A program made the translations under genes and the position numbers. From Zunongwangia endophytica (GTDB lineage Bacteria > Bacteroidota > Bacteroidia > Flavobacteriales > Flavobacteriaceae), in contig NZ_JAUFPZ010000002.1 in the NCBI RefSeq assembly GCF_030409505.1, positions 1,488,001 to 1,552,000 on the forward strand: 64,000 bases of DNA, written 5' to 3'. Position 1 is the stretch's first letter; every line of letters starts with the position of its first letter. Positions 1-8,126 of the stretch are shown in pieces. The notes beneath the pieces are model-generated. The model ran no database searches, had not been told where the DNA came from, and was given only the letters and a program-made list of their open reading frames with translations.

Positions 1-421
1 GATGCTCGGATCGAACTTTTACGATGTCGAATGGCCTTATAGTGGCGAAATTGATATTCTAGAATTTGTCGGCAAAGATCCAAATACGATTCATGCTACA
101 GTACATTATCCTAAAGGAGAAAGTGCCGAAATTAAAAGCGAAGGAAGTGAATTAAAGCTTAAGACATCGCCTTCGGAAGAATTTCATCTCTACGGAATGA
201 ATTGGGATTCAGAAAAAATAGAATTTTCTTTTGATGATCATATCTATTATACTTTTAATATTGATGAAGCGAATACTGAAAACAACCCATTTAGAAAGCC
301 ATTTTTCTTGATTATAAATCTGGCACTTGGCGGAAACTGGGCAGGAGAGATTGACGATGAAATTTTCCCTCAGGAATATCTTATAGATTATGTGAAGGTA
401 TATAAAAAAGCAGGTCTGTAA
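1..421 (+). CDS. GH16 family beta-glucanase, C-terminal part (5' truncated by window edge)
   Basis: This is the C-terminal part of a glycoside hydrolase family 16 enzyme (laminarinase/lichenase-like), which cleaves internal beta-1,3 or mixed beta-glucan bonds. The GEIDILE motif lies near the start of the visible part, and carries the family's catalytic nucleophile Glu, the assisting Asp and the acid/base Glu in the E-x-D-x-x-E pattern. The tail (LALGGNW, then DYVKVY) is the usual end of the GH16 jelly-roll. The reading frame is open to the first base, so the gene begins upstream and any signal peptide is not visible. The stop codon lies inside the 3' end of the convergent rnpB gene. Exact substrate cannot be decided from this fragment. 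Confidence 0.9.
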   Translation, partial: MLGSNFYDVEWPYSGEIDILEFVGKDPNTIHATVHYPKGESAEIKSEGSELKLKTSPSEEFHLYGMNWDSEKIEFSFDDHIYYTFNIDEANTENNPFRKPFFLIINLALGGNWAGEIDDEIFPQEYLIDYVKVYKKAGL

Positions 422-723
422 GCCGGATTCTGTTCACCCTGAAGTACATCAGGATGCCCTTGTCATTTATCTACGAACTTTGTTACCAAAGACCTTTAGC
501 TGCCTACCCTCCAACGACAAACGAGCAATTTGATAATGTTGGTTTACATGGCATTGCACCGCATAGAGTTTACCTGGTTTCACTACAGCATTACCTGTAC
601 ATTCTTTCTGCTGCACTTGTCCTGGCCTCACGACCGGTGGGCGTTACCCACTATGCTGCTCTATGGTGTCCGGACTTTCCTCTAAGCCGCAAATATGAGC
701 TTAGCGATAGGGCCGACCTGCTT
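408..723 (-). ncRNA. rnpB: RNase P RNA (bacterial type A)
   Basis: This is the catalytic RNA of RNase P, which matures tRNA 5' ends. Read on the minus strand it has the universal 5' segment GAGGAAAGTCCGGACACC (complement of about 665-682), the AGGGTAGGCAGC-type core, and the closing ACAGAATCCGGCTTA near 420-434. The P1 helix is visible as AAGCAGGTC (715-723) pairing with GACCTGCTT (408-416), which sets both ends. A TAnnTTTG box lies 5 nt before the 5' end. The 3' end overlaps the last 14 bases of the GH16 gene. An open reading frame on the plus strand within this RNA (454-759) is spurious. Confidence 0.96.
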
Positions 724-728
724 GGCTG

Positions 729-736
729 CAAATGTA
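729..736 (-). promoter_or_regulatory. -7 promoter box of rnpB
   Basis: On the minus strand the sequence is TACATTTG, a perfect match to the Bacteroidota -7 consensus TAnnTTTG. It ends 5 nt before the first base of the P1 helix of rnpB, the distance expected for a transcription start at 723. No clear TTTG -33 box is visible upstream. Confidence 0.7.
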
Positions 737-746
737 TTCAAATTAA

Positions 747-837
747 GTTGAAAGTTTAGAGAAAAGTTTACAGTTTACGATAGACGATTTACAGAAAAGA
801 TTTTAAGCTTTTAGCTATCAGCAGTCAGCTTTGCAGC
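747..837. repeat. Degenerate heptamer tandem array A1
   Basis: Cutting this stretch every 7 nt from 747 gives related words in phase, for example TTACAGT, TTACGAT, AGACGAT, TTACAGA and then TTAAGCT, TTTAGCT, ATCAGCA, GTCAGCT. It is a decayed short tandem repeat that keeps its 7-nt phase over about 13 units. It is related to the intact 7-nt array at 37386-37441. Confidence 0.65.
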
Positions 838-958
838 TTTAAAAAATGTATTCAAAAAATCAATAATCTTAGTCGAAAGTCTAGAAAATCGTCTTAAAAT
901 TACCACTTTACGCATTATCTATTTTCAAATAAACAAATTGATACATTTTCATATTATA

Positions 959-1035
959 ATTCAGCAGTCAGCAAAACTTTCAGTTTACGGTTTAGATAAA
1001 AGATTTAATCTTTTATCTATCAGCAGTCAGCTTAA
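959..1035. repeat. Degenerate heptamer tandem array A2
   Basis: From 959 the 7-nt words read ATTCAGC, AGTCAGC, AAAACTT, TCAGTTT, ACGGTTT, AGATAAA, AGATTTA, ATCTTTT, ATCTATC, AGCAGTC, AGCTTAA. Neighbouring words resemble each other, as in a drifting tandem heptamer. It shares longer blocks with array A1 about 200 bp away, so the pair may also be an old segmental duplication. Confidence 0.6.
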
Positions 1036-1245
1036 AAAAACAGTCCAAAAATCAATAATCTTAGCCTTTAGTTTAGAAGATAATCTTCAAATCAAGGTAT
1101 CAACAAATTAATATATTTTCAAATTAGCACATTTTTGATATTTATAACTCAGCATAAAGCACATTCACTTTCATTCGATCTTCATAAAATTGATGATTTG
1201 TTTATAAATACTACTTCAGATTTTAGAAGTTAAGCAGGTGATTTT

Positions 1246-1253
1246 TATATTTG
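1246..1253 (+). promoter_or_regulatory. -7 promoter box of dnaX
   Basis: TATATTTG matches the Bacteroidota -7 consensus TAnnTTTG exactly and ends 17 nt before the dnaX ATG. It predicts a very short leader. I see no convincing -33 TTTG at the usual distance. Confidence 0.6.
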
Positions 1254-1270
1254 CCTTTCAAACTTGTTAG

Positions 1271-3124
1271 ATGGAACATTTTGTAGTTTCGGCACGTAAA
1301 TACAGGCCACAGACATTTAAGGATGTTGTTGGGCAGCAAGCAATTACCAATACACTGGATAATGCTATTGCTCACAATCACCTTGCACAGGCCTTATTGT
1401 TCACCGGCCCGCGTGGTGTGGGAAAAACAACTTGTGCTCGTATTTTGGCAAAAATGATTAATCAGGATGGTACCCAAAGTCCTGATGAAGATTTTGCTTT
1501 TAATATTTTCGAGCTCGATGCCGCCTCTAACAACTCGGTTGATGATATTCGAAATCTAATCGATCAGGTCAGAATTCCGCCGCAAGTAGGAAAATATAAA
1601 GTGTATATTATTGACGAGGTTCATATGTTATCGACTTCGGCTTTTAATGCATTTCTTAAAACCCTTGAAGAACCGCCACAACACGCGATTTTTATACTTG
1701 CAACAACCGAGAAGCACAAGATTATTCCGACGATTCTTTCTCGTTGCCAAATATTTGATTTCAAAAGAATTACGGTAACCGATGCTAAAGAATATTTAAA
1801 ATATATTGCGGAACAAGAAGGCGTAACTGCAGATGAAGATGCTTTGCAAATTATAGCACAAAAGGCAGATGGAGCTATGCGTGATGCACTTTCCATTTAT
1901 GACCGTGTAGTTAGCTTTAGCGGAAATAACTTAACCCGCCAGGCGGTAACTGAAAACCTGAACGTATTAGATTATGATACGTATATGCAGGTTACCGACT
2001 TGTTACTGGAAAATAATATTCCGCAATTGTTGATATTGTTTAATGACATCTTATCCAATGGATTTGATGGTCATCATTTTATTGCTGGTCTAGCATCTCA
2101 TTTTAGAGATCTATTGGTATGTAAAGACCAAAGAACTATTCAGCTTTTAGAAGTTGGGGAACAAACAAAAGCTAAATATTTTGAGCAGTCGCAAAAGACT
2201 TCACAGCAATTTTTGCTAGAGGCTATCAATCTGGCCAACGAATGTGATCTAAAATATAAAAGCAGCAGAAATCAACGACTCCTGGTCGAGTTATCACTTA
2301 TGCAAATTGCCTCTGTCACTTTCGACGGAGAAAAAAAAAACAGCAGTCCTAAAATAGTTCCCGCTGCTCATTTCGAACAACCTGCAAAATCGATCTCAAA
2401 AGAAGAAAAATCGATTATTAGGAATAACGAATATGGGCAGGATCACACGGCTCCTGAAAAATCACAACAACCTTCAGTAGAAAATCGTACGGAGAACGAC
2501 AGCTGTTTACCCGAAACTAAACCTGAAAATAAGGAATATTTTAGCGAAGAAGTACCAAAAATTTCTGAGGAGGAACCGAAGGAAACAGAAAGCACTAAGA
2601 TTAAGCCTGAACAGAACGAAGCTCCAAAAACAGCTCCTGTAACCGATCCTGAGATAAAAAAGGAACGAGTTTCTGGTCTTTCTCTTGCCAGTATTCGTAA
2701 GAAAAAAGAGCTTGCAGCTCAGGTAAGAGATCAAGCTCCAGAACGTGAAGCAGTGATGACTGAGGAGTTCTCGGAAACACAAGTACAGGCAGCCTGGGAT
2801 GATTACGTACACCGATTAAAAAAACACGGGGAGAAAATCTTAGCATCAATCTTAGAAACTGACCTTCCTACATTAAAGGGAAATAATGAAATTCATTTAG
2901 AATTGCCGGCAGAATCAATGAAAATTGATTTAGAAAGAGGTCAGCATAAATTGATGAGCTTTTTAAAAGGAAGATTAAAAAACACTACAATTTCTTTGGT
3001 TATCGATGTTAACGAAGCCACTGCGAAAAAATTTGTATTTACACCAATAGAAAAATACAATAAGCTAAAAGAGAAAAATCCGCTTTTGGATAAATTACGA
3101 ACAACTTTTGATCTAGACGTATAA
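1271..3124 (+). CDS. dnaX: DNA polymerase III subunits gamma and tau
   Basis: Clamp-loader ATPase of the replicative polymerase. The AAA+ core shows Walker A GPRGVGKTT (about residues 46-54), Walker B YIIDEVHML (about 112-119), sensor I ILATTE and the SRC motif. The four-cysteine zinc module that usually follows Walker A is absent, as is common in Bacteroidota. Domain III ends near residue 350; a Glu/Lys/Pro-rich linker (about 355-480) and a C-terminal tau-type domain follow, total 617 residues. An A10 run at 2331-2340 lies at the core-linker border and may allow slippage to a gamma-like form. The ATG follows a TATATTTG box. miaE starts 2 nt after the stop, so the two are probably co-transcribed. 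Confidence 0.97.
   Translation: MEHFVVSARKYRPQTFKDVVGQQAITNTLDNAIAHNHLAQALLFTGPRGVGKTTCARILAKMINQDGTQSPDEDFAFNIFELDAASNNSVDDIRNLIDQVRIPPQVGKYKVYIIDEVHMLSTSAFNAFLKTLEEPPQHAIFILATTEKHKIIPTILSRCQIFDFKRITVTDAKEYLKYIAEQEGVTADEDALQIIAQKADGAMRDALSIYDRVVSFSGNNLTRQAVTENLNVLDYDTYMQVTDLLLENNIPQLLILFNDILSNGFDGHHFIAGLASHFRDLLVCKDQRTIQLLEVGEQTKAKYFEQSQKTSQQFLLEAINLANECDLKYKSSRNQRLLVELSLMQIASVTFDGEKKNSSPKIVPAAHFEQPAKSISKEEKSIIRNNEYGQDHTAPEKSQQPSVENRTENDSCLPETKPENKEYFSEEVPKISEEEPKETESTKIKPEQNEAPKTAPVTDPEIKKERVSGLSLASIRKKKELAAQVRDQAPEREAVMTEEFSETQVQAAWDDYVHRLKKHGEKILASILETDLPTLKGNNEIHLELPAESMKIDLERGQHKLMSFLKGRLKNTTISLVIDVNEATAKKFVFTPIEKYNKLKEKNPLLDKLRTTFDLDV
2331..2340 (+). promoter_or_regulatory. A10 slippery run in dnaX (possible tau/gamma switch)
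   Basis: Ten consecutive A occupy codons GAA AAA AAA AAC (354-357). One added A, or a -1 shift, leads to CAG CAG TCC and TAA at 2350-2352. One lost A leads to TAG at 2355-2357. Either event would truncate the protein to about 360 residues, right after the clamp-loader core. Thermus dnaX is known to make gamma by transcriptional slippage on a similar A run. Whether it happens here is inference. Confidence 0.6.
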
Positions 3125-3126
3125 TT

Positions 3127-3708
3127 ATGCTTGGTTTAAAACTTCCTACAGATCCCAGATGGGCAGATATCGCTAATAAAAATATTGAAGAAATTCTAAT
3201 AGATCACGCCTGGTGTGAGCAAAAAGCGGCTTCAACAGCGATCTCACTTATCGTAACCTATCCTGAATATCCAGAACTGGTCACTGCAATGGTAGCTTTA
3301 TCTCGAGAAGAAATGGGCCATTTTAAAATGGTTCATGATAAAATTTTAGAGCGTAATATTGAAATGGGTTGGGATCGTAAAGACGAATATGTAGTTCAGC
3401 TTTTAAAATTCTTTCCAAAAGGTGGAAGCCGTGAAACTCAGCTTATCCATCGATTATTAATTGCGGGACTTATTGAAGCTCGAAGTTGTGAACGCTTTAG
3501 ATTACTTAGCGAAAAACTTGAAGATAAAGAATTAGCCGAATTTTATAAAAACTTAATGATTAGTGAAGCAAACCACTATACGATGTTTTTAAAATTCGCC
3601 AGAAAATACGGGGATCGAGAAATCGTCGATAAAAAATGGAACGACCTTCTAGACTTTGAAGGAAAAATGATTCAGGGTTTAGGAAGCAAGGAAACTATTC
3701 ACGGTTAA
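3127..3708 (+). CDS. miaE: tRNA-(ms2io6A)-hydroxylase, MiaE family
   Basis: MiaE is a non-haem di-iron monooxygenase of the ferritin-like fold that hydroxylates the isopentenyl group of modified adenosine 37 in tRNA. The 193-residue length fits. The iron ligands are recognisable as an early Glu in the DHAWCEQKAAS helix, the REEMGHF (E-x-x-H type) helix, then IEARSCERF and SEANHYTMF in the second half. The gene starts 2 nt after dnaX and ends at a bidirectional terminator. The family is confident; in vivo substrate is assumed from the family, and some Bacteroidota members may act on other substrates. Confidence 0.88.
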   Translation: MLGLKLPTDPRWADIANKNIEEILIDHAWCEQKAASTAISLIVTYPEYPELVTAMVALSREEMGHFKMVHDKILERNIEMGWDRKDEYVVQLLKFFPKGGSRETQLIHRLLIAGLIEARSCERFRLLSEKLEDKELAEFYKNLMISEANHYTMFLKFARKYGDREIVDKKWNDLLDFEGKMIQGLGSKETIHG

Positions 3709-3725
3709 TCTCATTCTACGACATT

Positions 3726-3757
3726 AAAATGGCGGTAAATCATTGCCGCCATTTTTT
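3726..3757. terminator. Bidirectional terminator between miaE and ppx
   Basis: AAAATGGCGGTAA (3726-3738) pairs with TTGCCGCCATTTT (3743-3755) around a 4-nt loop. T runs on one side and A runs on the other allow it to act for both the dnaX-miaE and the ppk-ppx transcripts, which converge here. Confidence 0.85.
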
Positions 3758-3779
3758 ATTTCCGTAGTATTCATTATAA

Positions 3780-4667
3780 TTAACTAGAATGGTAAAGGGA
3801 TTTAATAATCCCATCTGCTAAACCAATTTTAGGAACAAAAATTTGTGCTGCTTTTGCCCACTTCATAGAATTCAAATAGATCCTAGAAGCAGGAATTATA
3901 ACATCTGCACGGTCATTTTTTAAATCTAATTCAGTTATTCGTTCTTCGTAGGTATAACTATTCAGTAATTCATCATACTTTTTAAGATAGGCCAGACTTA
4001 ATGGCTTGCCGTCCTTTTTACCACTATTTTTGAAAATATTATTGATATTCCCCCCAGAACCGATTAAGCTAATATCTTCTAATCCTTTTGAATGCTCCTT
4101 AACCCAGGATTCCATTTCTCTCCAGGTTTTATTCTCTACAAGATCATTTAATAATCGAACAGTACCAACTTTAAAAGAACGAGATGCGATGCTTTTACCA
4201 TTACTGTAAAAAGTATACTCGGTGCTCCCACCACCAACATCCACGTAGAGATAATTATGATCATCCTGAATTAAAGCATGTAAATCTGTAGCAGCAATAA
4301 TAGCAGCTTCGTGAGAACCGTCTATAATTTCAATCTCAACGCCTGTCTTTTCTTTGAGCATAGCCGTAACCTCATCACCATTTTTTGCTTCTCGCATTGC
4401 CGATGTTGCACAGGCTTTGTATTTTTCAACTCCGTGAGCTTTCATCAATAAGCTAAAAGCGTGCATGGCGTCCAACATCCGATTTTGATTATTTTCAGAT
4501 ATATTTTGTTTAAGAAAAACATCTGCTCCCAATCTAATGGGCACACGTACCAAAGAGGTTTTTCTAAAGTTAGGTTCTATTCCTTCTTTTTCAGTAATGG
4601 TGGATACTAACAATCTAATAGCGTTAGATCCAATATCTATAGCGGCATAATTCTTTTGTACTATCAC
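3780..4667 (-). CDS. ppx: Exopolyphosphatase, Ppx/GppA family
   Basis: Member of the ASKHA-fold Ppx/GppA phosphatases, which remove terminal phosphate from polyphosphate (or pppGpp). The N-terminal phosphate-1 motif IDIGSNAIRLLV and the DVGGGSTEY motif (about residue 142) are intact. At 295 residues it has only the two catalytic lobes and lacks the C-terminal HD-like domain of long Ppx proteins, as in other Flavobacteriaceae. The start is GTG at 4667, forming a GTGA overlap with the ppk stop; I see no better ATG. It is the last gene of the pdxH-sixA-ppk-ppx unit. A GppA-like role is possible. Confidence 0.9.
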   Translation of the reverse strand: MIVQKNYAAIDIGSNAIRLLVSTITEKEGIEPNFRKTSLVRVPIRLGADVFLKQNISENNQNRMLDAMHAFSLLMKAHGVEKYKACATSAMREAKNGDEVTAMLKEKTGVEIEIIDGSHEAAIIAATDLHALIQDDHNYLYVDVGGGSTEYTFYSNGKSIASRSFKVGTVRLLNDLVENKTWREMESWVKEHSKGLEDISLIGSGGNINNIFKNSGKKDGKPLSLAYLKKYDELLNSYTYEERITELDLKNDRADVIIPASRIYLNSMKWAKAAQIFVPKIGLADGIIKSLYHSS

Positions 4668-6769
4668 TGCTTAAAATTTTCGTTCTTATTTACGTAATAA
4701 TCGTATAAGGCTTCCTGGGATCGAATTCTGGGTTTTGTTTTCTTGCGGTAAGCATTATTTTGTTTTTCTGAAAAAACACGTGCTTTCACGTTATCACTCC
4801 AACTGATTTCGAAACCATCGATAATTTCCTGCTTGATATCGTGATCGTAGATAGGACAAGCAATCTCTACTCGATTATCTAGATTTCTATTCATTAAATC
4901 TGCGGAAGAAATAAAAACTTTAGCATTCCCTGCATTCTCAAAAATATAAATTCGGGGATGTTCCAGATATTTATCGATTATACTTATAGATTCAATATTC
5001 TCACTCATACCCGGAACTCCAGGGATTAAGCAATTAATTCCTCTAACTATTAATTTCACCTTTACTCCCGCTCTACTTGCCTGATACAACTTATCGATCA
5101 TTGGATAATCTGAAAGGCTGTTCAGCTTTAATTTAATTCCGGCTGGTTTTCCTTGTAATTGATTATCTATTTCAGTTTGAATAAGCTTATATAGCGTTGC
5201 TCTTGTATAATGCGGAGAAACAATTAGATGGCGATATTTACTTACTTTATAATTAGTTTCAAAAAAGTCGAAAACCTTATTTACTTCCTTCAAAATCTCC
5301 TGATTTGCTGTGAAAAGCGTATAATCAGTATATAATTTAGAAGTTGACTCGTTAAAGTTTCCAGTACTTATAAAACCATATTTCTTTAATTTTCCGTTGC
5401 TTTCTTCACGCTCTATCACACAAGTTTTGCAATGAACTTTTAATCCTGGGACACCGAATATAAGCTTCACGCCTTCTCGCTGCATCTGCTCGGCATATTT
5501 GATATTGGCAGCTTCATCAAAACGCGCTCTTAGTTCTATTTGCACCAAAACCTTTTTACCGTTTTTTACCGCATTGATTAAAGAACTGGCGATGTGGGAA
5601 ATTTTGGCAAGTCGGTATATGGTAATTTTTATTGTTTTCACCCTTGGATCTAGCGCAGCTTCACGTAAAAATTTAACGACATATGAGAAACTCTGGTAAG
5701 GCGCATACAGCAGATAATCCTTCTTCCCCACGCCATTAATCAAGCTGGTTTGTAATGCTAATCCTGGGATTGGCATCGCTTCTTTAGTATCGTAAAGTAG
5801 CTCTTTACTGCCCAATCTTGGGAATCCCATATAATCACGCCTATTGTGATATCTACCACCGGGAATGATACTATCTGCATGATCAATTCCCATTTTGTTC
5901 ATTAAATACTTTAAGGTATCCTTATCGATATTTTTATCGTAAACAAAACGAACGGGATCTCCTTTAATTCGATCTTTTACACTTTCTGATATCTTTTCAA
6001 TAAAACTTTTACTCAAGTCGCTATCTATATCTAATTCAGCATCCCTAGTAATTTTGATCATATGCGCAGAGATATTTTCATATTCGAAAATATTGAAAAT
6101 ACTATTTAGATTATACCGAATCAAATCATCCAAGATGATAATATAGCGCTTATCATCGTCTGAAGGTAACATCACGAAACGCTCGATGCTTCTCGGTATT
6201 TCTATAAGTACATACTTGCGCTCCTTTTTAGAGCTAACGATATTGGTTATTTTTCGAGAAGCTTTTGGAGCTTTCATTTCCATAGTAACCGCGAGATAAG
6301 CGGCACTATCCTTTAAGCTGGGCAATTCTTCTAGATCATTTAAAACGATCGTTACAAGGGCCGGACTTACTTGAGATAGAAAATAATCTTTTACAAATTT
6401 TTGTTGTGATTCAGATACCTCTTTCTCATTTATCACACAAATGCCATGTTCATCACGAAGTCGATGCTGAATCTTATCTAATATTTTTAAACTTTCAGAT
6501 TGCTGTTTGATTACTTCCTTGGTAATATCCTCAAGTAATTTGCTTGCTTTTATTCCGCCCAAAGCACTTTTCCCAGTCTTACCTGCAAGATCAATACGCT
6601 TTACAGTAGCATAACGGACTTTAAAAAATTCATCCAAATTATTACTGAAAATCCCTAAAAATCGTAAACGTTCTATTAATGGTACAGATTCGTCTTCTGC
6701 TTCCTGTAAAACTCTATTATTAAATTGAAGCCAACTTAATTCGCGATTGATGTATTTATTTTCCTGCAT
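4664..6769 (-). CDS. ppk1: Polyphosphate kinase 1
   Basis: PPK1 reversibly makes polyphosphate from ATP and works at the membrane. The N domain begins with YINRELSWLQFNNRVLQEA, which is typical. The C domains carry the phospho-accepting His in GLKVHCKTCV and a second HKD-like motif GNAKVFISSADLMNRN. Length is 701 residues. I chose the ATG at 6769, 2 nt after the sixA stop, because an upstream ATG at 6832 would add 21 non-conserved residues and overlap sixA by 61 nt. It overlaps ppx by 4 nt, so synthesis and breakdown of polyphosphate are translated from one message. Confidence 0.95.
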   Translation of the reverse strand: MQENKYINRELSWLQFNNRVLQEAEDESVPLIERLRFLGIFSNNLDEFFKVRYATVKRIDLAGKTGKSALGGIKASKLLEDITKEVIKQQSESLKILDKIQHRLRDEHGICVINEKEVSESQQKFVKDYFLSQVSPALVTIVLNDLEELPSLKDSAAYLAVTMEMKAPKASRKITNIVSSKKERKYVLIEIPRSIERFVMLPSDDDKRYIIILDDLIRYNLNSIFNIFEYENISAHMIKITRDAELDIDSDLSKSFIEKISESVKDRIKGDPVRFVYDKNIDKDTLKYLMNKMGIDHADSIIPGGRYHNRRDYMGFPRLGSKELLYDTKEAMPIPGLALQTSLINGVGKKDYLLYAPYQSFSYVVKFLREAALDPRVKTIKITIYRLAKISHIASSLINAVKNGKKVLVQIELRARFDEAANIKYAEQMQREGVKLIFGVPGLKVHCKTCVIEREESNGKLKKYGFISTGNFNESTSKLYTDYTLFTANQEILKEVNKVFDFFETNYKVSKYRHLIVSPHYTRATLYKLIQTEIDNQLQGKPAGIKLKLNSLSDYPMIDKLYQASRAGVKVKLIVRGINCLIPGVPGMSENIESISIIDKYLEHPRIYIFENAGNAKVFISSADLMNRNLDNRVEIACPIYDHDIKQEIIDGFEISWSDNVKARVFSEKQNNAYRKKTKPRIRSQEALYDYYVNKNENFKQ

Positions 6770-6771
6770 AC

Positions 6772-7272
6772 TTAGCGTAAATTCTTTGGAAATAAAGTTA
6801 ATAATGTTTTGCCTGATGAAATGGATTGCCAACTATCAACATCAAACTCTATAACACACAGACCAGTGGTAGGTATATTGTCGTAGGTTCGATGCCCTGC
6901 ATGATTAACAAAGTTGGTGATTGCCGGGTTATGAGAAAAAATAACTAGTGTTTCTATAGAATCTGAAGCAGTTTGAATCACTTTTTTTAATCTGGTATGA
7001 TTAAAAGTATATAAGCTTTCTTTTACTTCAAAATCGCTTTCATCTATAACCAGTTTATCTTTAAAAATTTTAGCAGTCTCGTGAGCTCTTACAGCGTGGC
7101 TACTCCAAAAAGCAGCTTTATCTTTATTTATATTTTGATCATAAAATGCTTTAAAGACGTTCAACACAACTTCAGCATCTTTATAAGCCCTTTTTTTAAG
7201 AGGTCGCTCGTCATCTTCAACATCATGCTTCCAGGAAGATTTACCGTGCCTTATTATAACTAGACGTTTCAT
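6772..7272 (-). CDS. sixA: Phosphohistidine phosphatase SixA-like (histidine phosphatase superfamily)
   Basis: A 166-residue member of the histidine phosphatase superfamily. The catalytic RHG motif is at the N terminus (LVIIRHGKSSW) and the second catalytic His is in the IFSHNPAITNF segment. SixA in E. coli removes phosphate from phosphohistidine on phosphotransfer proteins. Here it sits 2 nt upstream of ppk1 and 2 nt downstream of pdxH. Because PPK1 works through a phosphohistidine intermediate, a link to polyphosphate metabolism is an attractive but untested inference. Substrate is not determined by the sequence. Confidence 0.85.
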   Translation of the reverse strand: MKRLVIIRHGKSSWKHDVEDDERPLKKRAYKDAEVVLNVFKAFYDQNINKDKAAFWSSHAVRAHETAKIFKDKLVIDESDFEVKESLYTFNHTRLKKVIQTASDSIETLVIFSHNPAITNFVNHAGHRTYDNIPTTGLCVIEFDVDSWQSISSGKTLLTLFPKNLR

Positions 7273-7274
7273 AA

Positions 7275-7919
7275 TTACGGAGCTAAACGTTTAGAATTCC
7301 ATTCAGCATCCTCTAAATTAAAAGTAATACGATCATGTAACCTGTTTTGTCTACCCTGCCAAAATTCAATACTTAGAGGTTTTACAATATATCCGCCCCA
7401 ATGCTCCGGTTTTGGAATTTCTTTTCCTTCATATTTATTTTCAACCTCAGCCAGATTTTCTTCTAAAACCTCTCTAGAGGCAATTTCTGAACTTTGCGGG
7501 GAAGCCCAGGCGCCTAATTGACTTCCTCTGGGACGAGAATGGTAATATTTAGTGGCAGTTTCTTCATCCACTTTTTCCACTAAACCTTTTACAATTACCT
7601 GCCGCTCTGTCGATGGCCAAAAAAACGATAAACAAACATGTGGATTATTAGCTATAGATTTTCCTTTTTCAGAATTAAAATTAGTGTAGAAAACAAAACC
7701 ATCTTTGCTGTATGATTTTAGAAGTACTACCCGAGCTTTTGGAAAACCATCCAAACCAATTGTAGAAATCGTCATTGCATTAACTTCTCCTGAACCGCCT
7801 TCGACTTCGGTTTCATTAAACCATTGCTCAAATAATATAAAAGGATTATTTGAAATACTGCTCTCTAATAATTCACTTTTCTCGTAAGATTGTCTATAAT
7901 CCTGAAGATTTCTACTCAT
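7275..7919 (-). CDS. pdxH: Pyridoxine/pyridoxamine 5'-phosphate oxidase
   Basis: FMN-dependent flavoprotein that oxidises PNP or PMP to pyridoxal phosphate in the last step of vitamin B6 synthesis and in salvage. The 214 residues match the family. FMN-binding ARVVLLKSY and YTNFNSEKGKS, and the C-terminal substrate-binding EFWQGRQNRLHDR and WNSKRLAP end, are all conserved. It is the first gene of a tightly packed minus-strand unit with sixA, ppk1 and ppx. About 200 nt of non-coding DNA separate it from rnz. Confidence 0.96.
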   Translation of the reverse strand: MSRNLQDYRQSYEKSELLESSISNNPFILFEQWFNETEVEGGSGEVNAMTISTIGLDGFPKARVVLLKSYSKDGFVFYTNFNSEKGKSIANNPHVCLSFFWPSTERQVIVKGLVEKVDEETATKYYHSRPRGSQLGAWASPQSSEIASREVLEENLAEVENKYEGKEIPKPEHWGGYIVKPLSIEFWQGRQNRLHDRITFNLEDAEWNSKRLAP

Positions 7920-8126
7920 CGCTTATTTTCAGCTTTACTCGATTTAAAATTTTGCTGCTACAGGAAAAACCTGAAACTAAAAATTATTTAATGATTTAAA
8001 AAACATGCAGACATAGCGCCTGCGATGCATAATGCAATTTACAAGTTTTAGAAATAAGCGAGAAAAATTTAGTCGAGCTTTATCAATATTTTACAAAAAA
8101 TTTAAAGAAGCTTATTTTATTCCGAA

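Larger units (their letters stand above)
724..1270. other. Intergenic region between rnpB and dnaX with degenerate repeats
   Basis: I find no credible gene in this AT-rich divergent intergenic region. It holds the rnpB promoter, two heptamer-phased arrays (747-837 and 959-1035) and the dnaX promoter. The two arrays sit in a larger imperfect direct repeat of about 190-210 bp: CAGTTTACG occurs at 771 and 981, CTATCAGCAGTCAGCT near 815 and 1017, and AATCAATAATCTTAG near 858 and 1050. Confidence 0.8.

Noticed and set aside
454..759. A 101-residue open frame on the plus strand
   Set aside because: It lies entirely over rnpB and its promoter; the base pattern is explained by the RNase P RNA on the other strand.
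6770..6832. A longer ppk1 start overlapping sixA
   Set aside because: It adds 21 residues not typical of PPK1; the ATG 2 nt after the sixA stop fits the compact operon.
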